Shown: in pieces, positions 6,313 to 11,475 of the stretch
How positions within the stretch are numbered: position 1 is the stretch's first letter
How the letters are laid out: the number at the start of each line of letters is the position of its first letter
DNA from: a virus
Virus record (IMG/VR): IMGVR_UViG_3300046680_000707
Coordinates: 1-21,522 of that record
Reading direction: 5' to 3' (one strand)
Length of the DNA: 21,522 nt
Notes under the pieces: generated by a model
Databases searched by the model: none
What the model was told of the DNA's origin: nothing
The model's input: the letters and a program-made list of their open reading frames with translations, nothing else
Program-made: the position numbers and the translations under genes

Positions 6313-6536
6313 GCCTGCGCGTCCAACTTGGCTACCAGCAGTCCACCGAGTCTGTCGTTGAGCTCACGCTGGAACGAATCCAGCTTGAACGACAGCGAGG
6401 TGTCGTAATGGTTCAACAACAGGCGCACGTCGCAGATGCGCTGGCGTGCGTCCTGAATGACGGCGATGGCCTTGTCGCGGTCCGACGCGGCCTGCATCGA
6501 CCAGGTACGGTCGGTCCCGTTGGTGAGCGTCACCAT
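6309..6536 (-). CDS. Small hypothetical protein, first gene of the early operon (75 aa)
   Basis: ATG at 6536 begins a 75-aa soluble, mainly helical protein (SDRDKAIAVIQDARQRI, LDSFQRELNDRL). It is the first of eleven overlapping leftward genes. No clear Shine-Dalgarno sequence lies before the start. A perfect 19-bp palindrome (6551-6569) lies 15 bases upstream and probably controls the whole operon. No family was recognised. Confidence 0.6.
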   Translation of the reverse strand: MVTLTNGTDRTWSMQAASDRDKAIAVIQDARQRICDVRLLLNHYDTSLSFKLDSFQRELNDRLGGLLVAKLDAQA

Positions 6537-6550
6537 GCGAGACGTGACCC

Positions 6551-6569
6551 TGACGTAATCGTTACGTCA
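6551..6569. promoter_or_regulatory. Perfect 19-bp palindromic operator
   Basis: TGACGTAA (6551-6558), TCG, TTACGTCA (6562-6569) is a perfect 8-bp-arm inverted repeat just upstream of the early operon start at 6536. It is a likely repressor or activator site. No other full copy was noticed in the window. Confidence 0.65.
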
Positions 6570-6586
6570 CCGGTAAACTGAGCCGG

Positions 6587-6614
6587 TTGCGTATTAACGG
6601 CGATTGCGTATGAT
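6587..6614 (+). promoter_or_regulatory. Putative rightward promoter within a direct repeat
   Basis: TTGCGTAT occurs at 6587-6594 and 6604-6611, 17 bp apart. TTGCGT (6587-6592) and TATGAT (6609-6614) with a 16-bp spacer resemble -35 and -10 elements. Transcription would start near 6621 and run through two hairpins toward, and antisense to, the leftward XRE gene. Moderate to weak support; the repeat could instead be protein-binding sites. Confidence 0.3.
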
Positions 6615-6678
6615 TGGGATGCACTGACGAAACGTGATTGGTCCTGCAAGACTAGGGTCCTTTCGTTGGTGTTGAGGT

Positions 6679-6702
6679 GTGGGGCCGTTAGGCCGGCCCC
6701 AC
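6679..6702. other. Perfect GC-rich hairpin 1 (possible RNA element or terminator)
   Basis: GTGGGGCCG (6679-6687), loop TTAGGC, CGGCCCCAC (6694-6702) form a 9-bp perfect stem. No U-tract follows on either strand, so an ordinary intrinsic terminator is not clear. It lies in the non-coding control region together with hairpin 2, whose loop differs by one base. Confidence 0.5.
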
Positions 6703-6717
6703 CCTCCTTGTCACTTC

Positions 6718-6743
6718 CGTAGTCCGATCAGGCTCGGACTACG
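6718..6743. other. Perfect hairpin 2 (possible RNA element or operator)
   Basis: CGTAGTCCGA (6718-6727), loop TCAGGC, TCGGACTACG (6734-6743) form a 10-bp perfect stem. It lies between hairpin 1 and the 3' end of the leftward XRE gene (stop at 6780). It could end that transcript, be part of a small RNA, or bind a protein. No U-tract is present. Confidence 0.5.
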
Positions 6744-6779
6744 CTCAATGGATTTACGTGCGGCGCGCGCGCCCGCCCT

Positions 6780-6986
6780 TCACGCCGCGACGGGCTCCGG
6801 GAACAGGTCTTCCATGCGCACGCCCAACGCGAGCGCTAGTTCACGTCTGCGCCGGGGAATGATCGGGTCAACTCCCTTGATCCAGCGGTTCACCGTGGAC
6901 GGGGTCACCCCCAACCTACGAGCCAGCCAGCTCTGAGTCCGGTCAAGCTCCCCGAGCCGTTTTAAGATCGGGCTCTCTGCTTGCAT
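6780..6986 (-). CDS. XRE/Cro-like HTH regulator (68 aa)
   Basis: A single helix-turn-helix of the XRE family: TQSWLARRLGVTPSTVNRWI (residues 18-37) contains the two DNA-contacting helices, followed by a family-typical LALALGVRMEDLF end. With little outside the HTH it is Cro-sized. The ATG at 6986 was chosen because a TAGGAT -10 box ends 6 bases before it, which implies a leaderless mRNA. A start two codons upstream would fall between the two. It is divergent from the second XRE gene and shares an operator sequence with it. Together they probably form the lysis-lysogeny switch; which one maintains lysogeny is not certain. Confidence 0.85.
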   Translation of the reverse strand: MQAESPILKRLGELDRTQSWLARRLGVTPSTVNRWIKGVDPIIPRRRRELALALGVRMEDLFPEPVAA

Positions 6987-6992
6987 GCGCAC

Positions 6993-7021
6993 ATCCTAAC
7001 GCGTGCATCCATGCAGTACAA
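6993..7021 (-). promoter_or_regulatory. Leftward promoter of the Cro-like gene, leaderless
   Basis: On the minus strand, TTGTAC (7021-7016), a 17-bp spacer and TAGGAT (6998-6993) precede the ATG at 6986 by 6 bases. There is no ribosome site and the transcript should begin at about the start codon. The operator 7004-7016 lies inside the spacer, which would allow direct repression. Confidence 0.55.
7004..7016. promoter_or_regulatory. Operator copy 1 (TGCATCCATGCAG)
   Basis: TGCAT-CC-ATGCA is a 5-bp-arm palindrome lying between the -35 and -10 of the leftward XRE promoter. The same 13-mer recurs at 7099-7111 at the start of the divergent XRE gene. A matching half-site TGCATCC lies on the minus strand at 6617-6623. 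Confidence 0.6.
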
Positions 7022-7069
7022 GGATAAATGAGAACTTGATGTGAGTAATCGGGACTGCCCACGATTCCA

Positions 7070-7099
7070 TTGCCCAACCATGCGTGCAGCGGCTATGCT
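7070..7099 (+). promoter_or_regulatory. Rightward promoter of the XRE-integrase pair, leaderless
   Basis: TTGCCC (7070-7075), an 18-bp spacer and TATGCT (7094-7099) precede the ATG at 7106 by 6 bases. No Shine-Dalgarno sequence is present. The geometry mirrors the leftward XRE promoter. Confidence 0.55.
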
Positions 7100-7111
7100 G
7101 CATCCATGCAG
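7098..7111. promoter_or_regulatory. Operator copy 2 overlapping a start codon
   Basis: CTGCAT-CC-ATGCAG is a perfect 6-bp-arm palindrome that covers the end of the -10 box, the expected transcription start and the ATG (7106-7108) of the rightward XRE gene. Protein bound here would block initiation directly. Confidence 0.6.
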
Positions 7112-7627
7112 GCTTTTAGCGACTGGTTACGAGAACGGCGAGCCGAGCGCAACTGGTCGCAGACTGACCTCAGTCGCGCAAGTACGGTGGACAGTAGCAA
7201 CATCACCCGCTGGGAGACGGGCGCGACCAGGCCCAGCCCCGCCAACCTCGCCAAGATCGCGCCGGCGCTCGGCGTGCCCTACGAAGACCTGTTGAAGCGG
7301 TGCGGCTACCTGCCGGGCACCCCAGAGCCAACTACCGTGCAGTCGGAGTTGCAGACGCGCATGGCGCGAGTATCTGAAACCCTGAGCCGCTACCCGCGGC
7401 CGTTCTGGGAGTCGGTGCTGCGGGCCATCGAGGCCATGGCCACCGCGGGGGAAGCGCTCCAGGCCCCTACTAACGGTAGCGGGCTGACTGAGAATAACCC
7501 ACCGTCGACCCGATTATCTGGCCACCAGACGATCCGCAAGCGGCGGATAACAACGGCTTATGCGTGGGCTACCGCCCACGTTCGCCACGGTTTTCACCCG
7601 TTAGCGTCGGTCACCACTCAATCGTGA
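7106..7627 (+). CDS. XRE-family regulator, probable phage repressor (173 aa)
   Basis: The N-terminal 70 residues form a classical HTH_3 domain: RNWSQTDLSRASTVDSSNIT (about residues 14-33), then RWETGATRPSPANLAKIAPA (34-53) and ALGVPYEDLLKRCGYLPG. The rest (about 75-173) has one predicted helix and then a basic, low-complexity tail. There is no visible S24 peptidase domain, so this is not a LexA/CI-type self-cleaving repressor. The ATG at 7106 is fixed by the -10 box 6 bases upstream. Its stop overlaps the integrase GTG (GTGA), so repressor and integrase are likely co-expressed. Three inverted repeats lie in its last 120 bp. Confidence 0.82.
   Translation: MQAFSDWLRERRAERNWSQTDLSRASTVDSSNITRWETGATRPSPANLAKIAPALGVPYEDLLKRCGYLPGTPEPTTVQSELQTRMARVSETLSRYPRPFWESVLRAIEAMATAGEALQAPTNGSGLTENNPPSTRLSGHQTIRKRRITTAYAWATAHVRHGFHPLASVTTQS
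7517..7580. other. Cluster of three inverted repeats at the repressor-integrase junction
   Basis: TCTGG-cca-CCAGA (7517-7529), ATCCGC-aagcg-GCGGAT (7532-7548) and CGTGGGC-tacc-GCCCACG (7563-7580) follow one another within 64 bp, inside the 3' end of the repressor gene and 44 bp before the integrase start. They may be an attachment or integrase-binding region, or RNA structure that limits integrase translation. Confidence 0.4.
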
Positions 7628-8688
7628 CGCGACAACCTTCCCGGTCATCTGCTACAGCCCCTATCCTCCCCCTATCTGTAGAACAGCAGTTCTACGAACC
7701 ATCTCAGAATGGGGAGGGTTTCAGGCCTGTGAATCTGGCCCAAGCCTCAACGTACCACCGTCTCGCCCTGGGCACGGCCGGCAAGTCGCCGCGCACCATC
7801 ACGCTCTACACCACGTACGAACAACGCTTCCTCGATTTCCTGGCACTGCGAAAAATCCCGGCGACCTACGCCGCCCTGAACCCGGCCAATGTCCGCCAGG
7901 CCATCCTCTGGCAGCAGCGCGCCGGCCGCGGCAAACGTGGCGGCGCGGTGGCCGTCAAAATGTTCGGCACCACCATGAAGGTGTGGGCTGGCTGGCTCTA
8001 CGCCGAGGGCATCCTGGGCGGCAATCCGCTGGCGCGCCTGCCGGTCCCCGCCGTGCGGGAGATCGAACGTCAGCCCTACACGCGCACCGAAGTCCTGGCG
8101 TTGCTCGAGGCCACCAAGTCCTCGAAGACACCCCTGCGCGACCGCCTGCTGATCCACCTGCTGCTCGACACCGGCACGCGGATCGGCGAGATCACCTCAC
8201 TCACGGTCGACCGCATCCGTCTCGAGCCGCCCCAGCGCCGAATCACCGTCATCGGCAAAGGGAACCGCGAGCGATCGATCCCGTTCGGTGATCCTACCGC
8301 CGCCGATGGCGGCGAGACCGTTCGCCTGCTCAAGACCTATCTGCGCGAGCGGGAAGCGTTCTTTGCCAGATTCCCCAGCCGTCGCACGGGACGGCTCTTG
8401 TTGACCAAGCAGGGGTTCTGCCTGTCGACCAGCGGCGCCGCGGATACCATCCGTCGTCTCGGTCAACAGGCGGGCGTCGCCGAGGCGCAGTGCCACCGCT
8501 TCCGCCATTCCTTCGCCACGATCTACCTGACCCAGTATCCAGGTGATGAAGCCGGGTTGCGGGCCATCCTGGGCCACGTCAGCGTCGACGTGATGCGGAC
8601 CTACACCCACCTGTCGGCAGCTACGATCGCCGAACGGTCGGGTCGCGTGAGCCCATCCCAGAACTGGCTGAAAGAAGGCCGGCGATAA
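7624..8688 (+). CDS. int: Tyrosine recombinase / phage integrase (354 aa)
   Basis: An XerC/D-like tyrosine integrase that carries out site-specific insertion and excision of the phage genome. The SAM-like core-binding domain is at about residues 40-135 (SPRTITLYTTYEQRFLDFLA). The catalytic domain carries Arg186 (GTRIGE), Lys212 (IGKGN), His291-x-x-Arg294 (HRFRH), His318 (LGHVS) and the nucleophile Tyr327 (RTYTHL), so it looks active. The GTG at 7624 overlaps the repressor stop (GTGA); a start a little downstream is possible because the first 35 residues are not conserved-looking. Adjacent attachment sites are expected in 7500-7630 or 8689-8970. Confidence 0.95.
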   Translation: MTRQPSRSSATAPILPLSVEQQFYEPSQNGEGFRPVNLAQASTYHRLALGTAGKSPRTITLYTTYEQRFLDFLALRKIPATYAALNPANVRQAILWQQRAGRGKRGGAVAVKMFGTTMKVWAGWLYAEGILGGNPLARLPVPAVREIERQPYTRTEVLALLEATKSSKTPLRDRLLIHLLLDTGTRIGEITSLTVDRIRLEPPQRRITVIGKGNRERSIPFGDPTAADGGETVRLLKTYLREREAFFARFPSRRTGRLLLTKQGFCLSTSGAADTIRRLGQQAGVAEAQCHRFRHSFATIYLTQYPGDEAGLRAILGHVSVDVMRTYTHLSAATIAERSGRVSPSQNWLKEGRR

Positions 8689-8970
8689 CGCGTGTTAGAG
8701 AACGAGCGGACGACGAGCGCCGTGTTGCACGACCCAAAGGCCACGACGCCCATCATCCGCTCCCGTTCCCCGCACAGGGGAGTTTATCGAGATGGGGGGG
8801 ATGGCGGCACAGCCGGTCGTCGAGCGGATTCGTGTGGTCCTGCAAAGAGTCACGAAACCGCGAGATCTGTCTGGTCGTCATCCCTCCTACCCGTCTCGTG
8901 CGGGGAGACGGCACGCGCGCCTGCGCGTACCACAAGTCAACACCCGCGTTGTGTCCCGGTCAAGGTAAAA
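8689..8970. other. Non-coding stretch after the integrase; candidate attP region
   Basis: No convincing gene is seen. The segment holds an inverted pair of the 9-mer TCCCCGCAC (8767-8775 forward, 8898-8906 reverse), a 7-bp stem-loop CCGTCTC/GAGACGG (8891-8897 and 8905-8911) that may end the integrase transcript, and TGGTCCTGCAA at 8835-8845, an 11-mer also found at 6639-6649. Phage attachment sites often lie next to int, so this is one candidate location for attP. The core cannot be identified without the attL/attR sites. Confidence 0.3.
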
Positions 8971-9003
8971 ATGGCCTATTTGTGCTCAACTCAAGGGGGC
9001 AAT

Positions 9004-9213
9004 GTGAACGACATCCCACAACTTTGTGAACGCGCTGGCTGCCGGGCTCCAGTGCAAACGTTTTGTCCTCTATGCTGTCGTGTGTTCTGCGCCGAACACG
9101 ACCGATTGACGGATGGGCACCTGTGCCTTTCGAGCGTGCGGTTCAACGTCAGCCGCCAGCTCGAGCCAGACGAAGTCGACCAGGCGCTCGAGCACTTCCG
9201 GCCACTGGCATGA
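9004..9213 (+). CDS. Small zinc-finger-like protein (69 aa)
   Basis: Cysteines and histidines are arranged C-x4-C-x6-C-x2-CC-x2-FC-x2-H, then H-x-C (residues about 7-45), resembling AN1- or B-box-type cross-brace zinc fingers. A C-terminal acidic helix follows (LEPDEVDQALEHF). GTG at 9004 has AAGGGGG just upstream; an ATG at 8971 in the same frame, with AAGG nearby, would add 11 residues. Its stop overlaps the next gene (ATGA). Eukaryote-like AN1-type fingers in phages are uncharacterised; protein or nucleic-acid binding is plausible. Confidence 0.65.
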   Translation: MNDIPQLCERAGCRAPVQTFCPLCCRVFCAEHDRLTDGHLCLSSVRFNVSRQLEPDEVDQALEHFRPLA

Positions 9214-9581
9214 TGGCAACGAGGCTGACTGTCCCGACTGGCAACGTGAAGTGGCCGCTCGGTGGCTGGCTCAAAGCGCGGCCTACGCCCAGCGTCGTCG
9301 AGATGCTCGATGTCAGCGGGTTCGCCACGTTCGACGGACCGAATGGGCTGGCCGTCATCGTAACTATCGACAACACGCCACGCTTTGGCCCCTTGCTCCA
9401 CGCCAGCATCAGCCACCATCGGCGTGACCCGTTCTGGGACGAGATCAAGGCAATGCGGGCGACGTTCTTTCCGTCGGATATCGACGTGATGATGATGCTG
9501 CCCCGTGCGAGCGACTATGTGAACCTGCACCCACACACGTTCCATCTGATCCAGACTCCCGAAGCATGGGATCTCCGCTGA
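9210..9581 (+). CDS. DUF7694-like hypothetical protein (123 aa)
   Basis: The C-terminal part (DPFWDEIKAMRATFFPSDID, MMMLPRASDYVNLHPHTFHL) resembles a phage domain of unknown function with the pattern P/F-W-E-IK, then a Pro-rich turn, then VN, then H-x-FHL (DUF7694, recalled from memory). The N-terminal half is mostly beta strand. ATG at 9210 overlaps the upstream stop (ATGA), and its stop overlaps the next start (TGATG). Function unknown. Confidence 0.6.
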   Translation: MMATRLTVPTGNVKWPLGGWLKARPTPSVVEMLDVSGFATFDGPNGLAVIVTIDNTPRFGPLLHASISHHRRDPFWDEIKAMRATFFPSDIDVMMMLPRASDYVNLHPHTFHLIQTPEAWDLR

Positions 9582-10030
9582 TGCCCGAGCACTCTGACCC
9601 CGGGCAAACCCACCACGTAGGCGACGGGTGTCAGCCAGCCCACGATCCCCGCATCGACCAGGCGCCCACTGACGCGAGGGTGGCCGCGGAGGCGTATCGG
9701 CGGGCGTCGACGGGCACCGGCCCCGTGAGCTTCGAGGAATTGCATGCCGAGTATCTGGTTGAGATCGACGCCAAGGTCCGCGCCGAAAAGGAGGTCGAGC
9801 GGCTGCAGCGCGAGAACGGCTCACTCGCGCGCATGTCCGCGTTGACAGAAGAGAAGCTGCGAGAACGTACTGGCCGGCTCAACCAGGCTATCGCTCGACT
9901 CAGCGTGATTGTCGAAGCCTTCGACGGTGACTGCCGGCTGGATCATCACGGCTTCTGCCAGGAGCACCTCGTGACGAAACCCTGCGAGATCCTCGAAGCG
10001 CGCCGCTTCCTGGCTCTTGCTAGCGATTAG
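9581..10030 (+). CDS. Coiled-coil protein with Cys/His motif (149 aa)
   Basis: ATG at 9581 shares one base with the upstream stop. Residues about 45-110 form a charged coiled coil (EYLVEIDAKVRAEKEVERLQ and following leucine-rich heptads). The end contains CRLDHHGFCQEH and a further Cys, a possible zinc-binding cluster. No family was recognised. It belongs to the four-gene rightward cluster after the integrase. Confidence 0.6.
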   Translation: MPEHSDPGQTHHVGDGCQPAHDPRIDQAPTDARVAAEAYRRASTGTGPVSFEELHAEYLVEIDAKVRAEKEVERLQRENGSLARMSALTEEKLRERTGRLNQAIARLSVIVEAFDGDCRLDHHGFCQEHLVTKPCEILEARRFLALASD

Positions 10031-10037
10031 GCCAAAT

Positions 10038-10304
10038 ATGCCTGACAAGACTGATCCCGTGAGTGCCGCACTTGCGACCGCAGAAGCGATTGCCAGGCTT
10101 CGAGCAGGCAGTGGTAACACAGACGTGCTGTTCCTGCTAGCCAGCTACGACTACTTCCGCGCCGAGGTCGAACAGGCGGACAAAGAGATCGCGCGGCTGC
10201 GGGCGGCACTGGCTGAAATGCTCGAATCGTTCACCGACCCCGAGGATGACAATGACATCCTGCGCCGTGCCCGTGCTGCGCTTGGTGACGCTAAAGCGAG
10301 TTAG
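10038..10304 (+). CDS. Small coiled-coil protein (88 aa)
   Basis: The ATG at 10038 lies 7 bp after the previous stop, without a clear ribosome site; a start 7 codons earlier is possible but overlaps. Residues 45-70 (FRAEVEQADKEIARLRAALA) form a coiled coil, and the end is acidic then helical. Its organisation resembles the preceding gene, suggesting two interacting helical proteins. No family was recognised. A terminator follows at 10322. Confidence 0.6.
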   Translation: MPDKTDPVSAALATAEAIARLRAGSGNTDVLFLLASYDYFRAEVEQADKEIARLRAALAEMLESFTDPEDDNDILRRARAALGDAKAS

Positions 10305-10321
10305 AAATGTCAAGCGCACCC

Positions 10322-10352
10322 GGCGTTTCACGACTTTACGAAACGCCTTTGT
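10322..10352 (+). terminator. Rho-independent terminator
   Basis: GGCGTTTC (10322-10329) and GAAACGCC (10340-10347) form a perfect 8-bp stem with a 10-nt loop, followed by TTTGT. It lies 18 bp after the last gene of the rightward cluster and should end that transcript. Confidence 0.7.
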
Positions 10353-10504
10353 AAGCCTTACAGCTTCGCCACAGGGCGGTCTACAATCGGCCTCGCGCCG
10401 ACCAAATCGCTCCCGTTTGCCCTGGAACGATGGGTGTACGCGCCTCGAGCAGGCGCACGCAATGCCGCCGCCCTGCGACGTACACCCCAGCGCTGCTCGA
10501 TCGG
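10353..10504. other. Intergenic structured region between convergent operons
   Basis: No gene is seen. GGGTGTACG (10432-10440) and CGTACACCC (10479-10487) form a 9-bp inverted repeat 38 bp apart, enclosing a smaller GCGCC-GGCGC hairpin (10440-10456). It is 18 bp past the last stop of the leftward late genes and could mark their transcript end, though without a U-tract. TACAAT at 10382-10387 resembles a rightward -10 box but lacks a good -35. Confidence 0.35.
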
Positions 10505-10582
10505 CTAGACGAGGCCCAGGACTCTGAGCAGGATGACGATGATCAGTACGGTGATGATCAGCCCGCCGACGCCGTACACCAT
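10505..10582 (-). CDS. Tiny hydrophobic protein (25 aa)
   Basis: ATG at 10582 shares one base with the upstream stop (TGATG). The 25 residues (MVYGVGGLIITVLIIVILLR then VLGLV) are almost entirely hydrophobic, one transmembrane helix with a single Arg. With the 50-aa gene before it, it forms a pair of minute membrane proteins after the endolysin. A holin-like or spanin-like role is a guess; peptide-sized genes carry a high false-positive risk. Confidence 0.45.
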   Translation of the reverse strand: MVYGVGGLIITVLIIVILLRVLGLV

Positions 10583-10734
10583 CAGGTCATACGTGCGATC
10601 GATAACCCGGCCAGCATGCCAAACACGATCAGGGGATTGAGCGGCAACACGCCGACCAGGCCGATGACGGCCAGGATCAGGATGATGATCGCCAGGATCA
10701 GGCCGATCGTAATCGGCGGCATAGCAATGTTCAT
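10582..10734 (-). CDS. Small two-helix membrane protein, holin candidate (50 aa)
   Basis: The 50-aa product starts at the ATG at 10734 and ends in a TGATG junction with the next gene. Residues 9-31 (TIGLILAIIILILAVIGLVG) form one strong transmembrane helix and 33-46 (LNPLIVFGMLAGLSI) a second, weaker one. It lies 10 bp after the C39-like endolysin gene. Size, hydrophobicity and position suit a small holin or holin partner, but there is no diagnostic motif. Confidence 0.5.
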   Translation of the reverse strand: MNIAMPPITIGLILAIIILILAVIGLVGVLPLNPLIVFGMLAGLSIARMT

Positions 10735-10744
10735 GGTTGCTCCT

Positions 10745-11407
10745 TCACACGATCCAGATGCAGGACCAGCCGCCCAGGCGTTCGTAGTCGTAGCGACTGA
10801 GCTCGTTCCAGATGCCGCGATACCCTAATGCCGAATTCTGAATGGCAAGATTGTTGCCATGCACACCGACGAACGCGACCCAGTGGTAGTACTCCTGACC
10901 CGAACCCAGTCCAAACGTCTGGCTATACGTCGCGTACGCCTCGTCAAAACTCAGCCAGCCCTGACGGGTGGTCAGTCCCGCGTGCTCTGAGAGCACGCGC
11001 TGCAGCTGGGCGCCGCTGCCATCGTGGAGTCCCAGCGCCGGGCTGATGTTCTGCGGCAAACCGATCGCGTACGTGACCGCCTCGCGGTTGGCGTAGATGT
11101 CATCTGAGCGCGCTGCGCCACTCCCCCGTTCGACGTATTCCGTCGCACACGAGCTGCATGACCAATCATAAATTTGGGCGGGCATCGGCAAATACGGATT
11201 CCAGGCAGTAGCGGTTTCGACAACTTCAAAAGGGACGCTTTGAGTAGTGTTGTCGGCTTCGAGATAGAACCAAACGGCATCTCGACCGAATGTCTGACTA
11301 ATGTTGTTGCCCTCGCGGAGGACGATGTATCGCTCGTCGGATCTCGGCTCATCGCCAGCGTCGGTCATTGACTGAAGTACGCCGGGCCCGACCACAAACT
11401 GCGTCAT
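10745..11407 (-). CDS. C39-like cysteine peptidase, probable endolysin (220 aa)
   Basis: Residues 1-56 form an N-terminal module (QFVVGPGV, DEPRSDERYIVLREG, SQTFG) that is also encoded alone at 11994-12179. Residues about 70-220 look like a papain-like C39 peptidase: DWSCSSCATEYV (81-92) provides the nucleophile (Cys84 or Cys87), HWVAFVGVHGNNLAIQN (175-191) the His and Asn/Gln partners, and GGWSCIWIV the final strand. Such enzymes serve as phage lysins that cut peptidoglycan peptides. It is followed by two tiny membrane proteins, forming a plausible lysis cassette. It is cut off from the late operon by an opposite-strand HNH gene. ATG at 11407 was chosen by alignment with the duplicate module. 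Confidence 0.7.
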   Translation of the reverse strand: MTQFVVGPGVLQSMTDAGDEPRSDERYIVLREGNNISQTFGRDAVWFYLEADNTTQSVPFEVVETATAWNPYLPMPAQIYDWSCSSCATEYVERGSGAARSDDIYANREAVTYAIGLPQNISPALGLHDGSGAQLQRVLSEHAGLTTRQGWLSFDEAYATYSQTFGLGSGQEYYHWVAFVGVHGNNLAIQNSALGYRGIWNELSRYDYERLGGWSCIWIV

Positions 11408-11475
11408 GGCGGACACACACTTTGATCGTAAAGATAGAAGACCTCGACCCTGCCGATTGGCTCCGGTTTGTTCGA

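Noticed and set aside
8765-8790. Sequence reminiscent of a type I-E CRISPR repeat (GTTCCCCGCACAGGGGA...)
   Set aside because: Only one copy in this orientation, with a partial inverted resemblance near 8898. There are no regularly spaced repeats or spacers and no cas genes.
6639-8845. 11-mer TGGTCCTGCAA at 6639-6649 and 8835-8845 as integrase arm sites
   Set aside because: Only two copies, with no accompanying spacing pattern; chance is a reasonable explanation. It is mentioned only in the attP candidate entry.
10246-10828. Plus-strand frames over the terminator and the small membrane-protein genes
   Set aside because: They run through the terminator hairpin and are opposite two coupled hydrophobic minus-strand genes. 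They have no ribosome sites or motifs.
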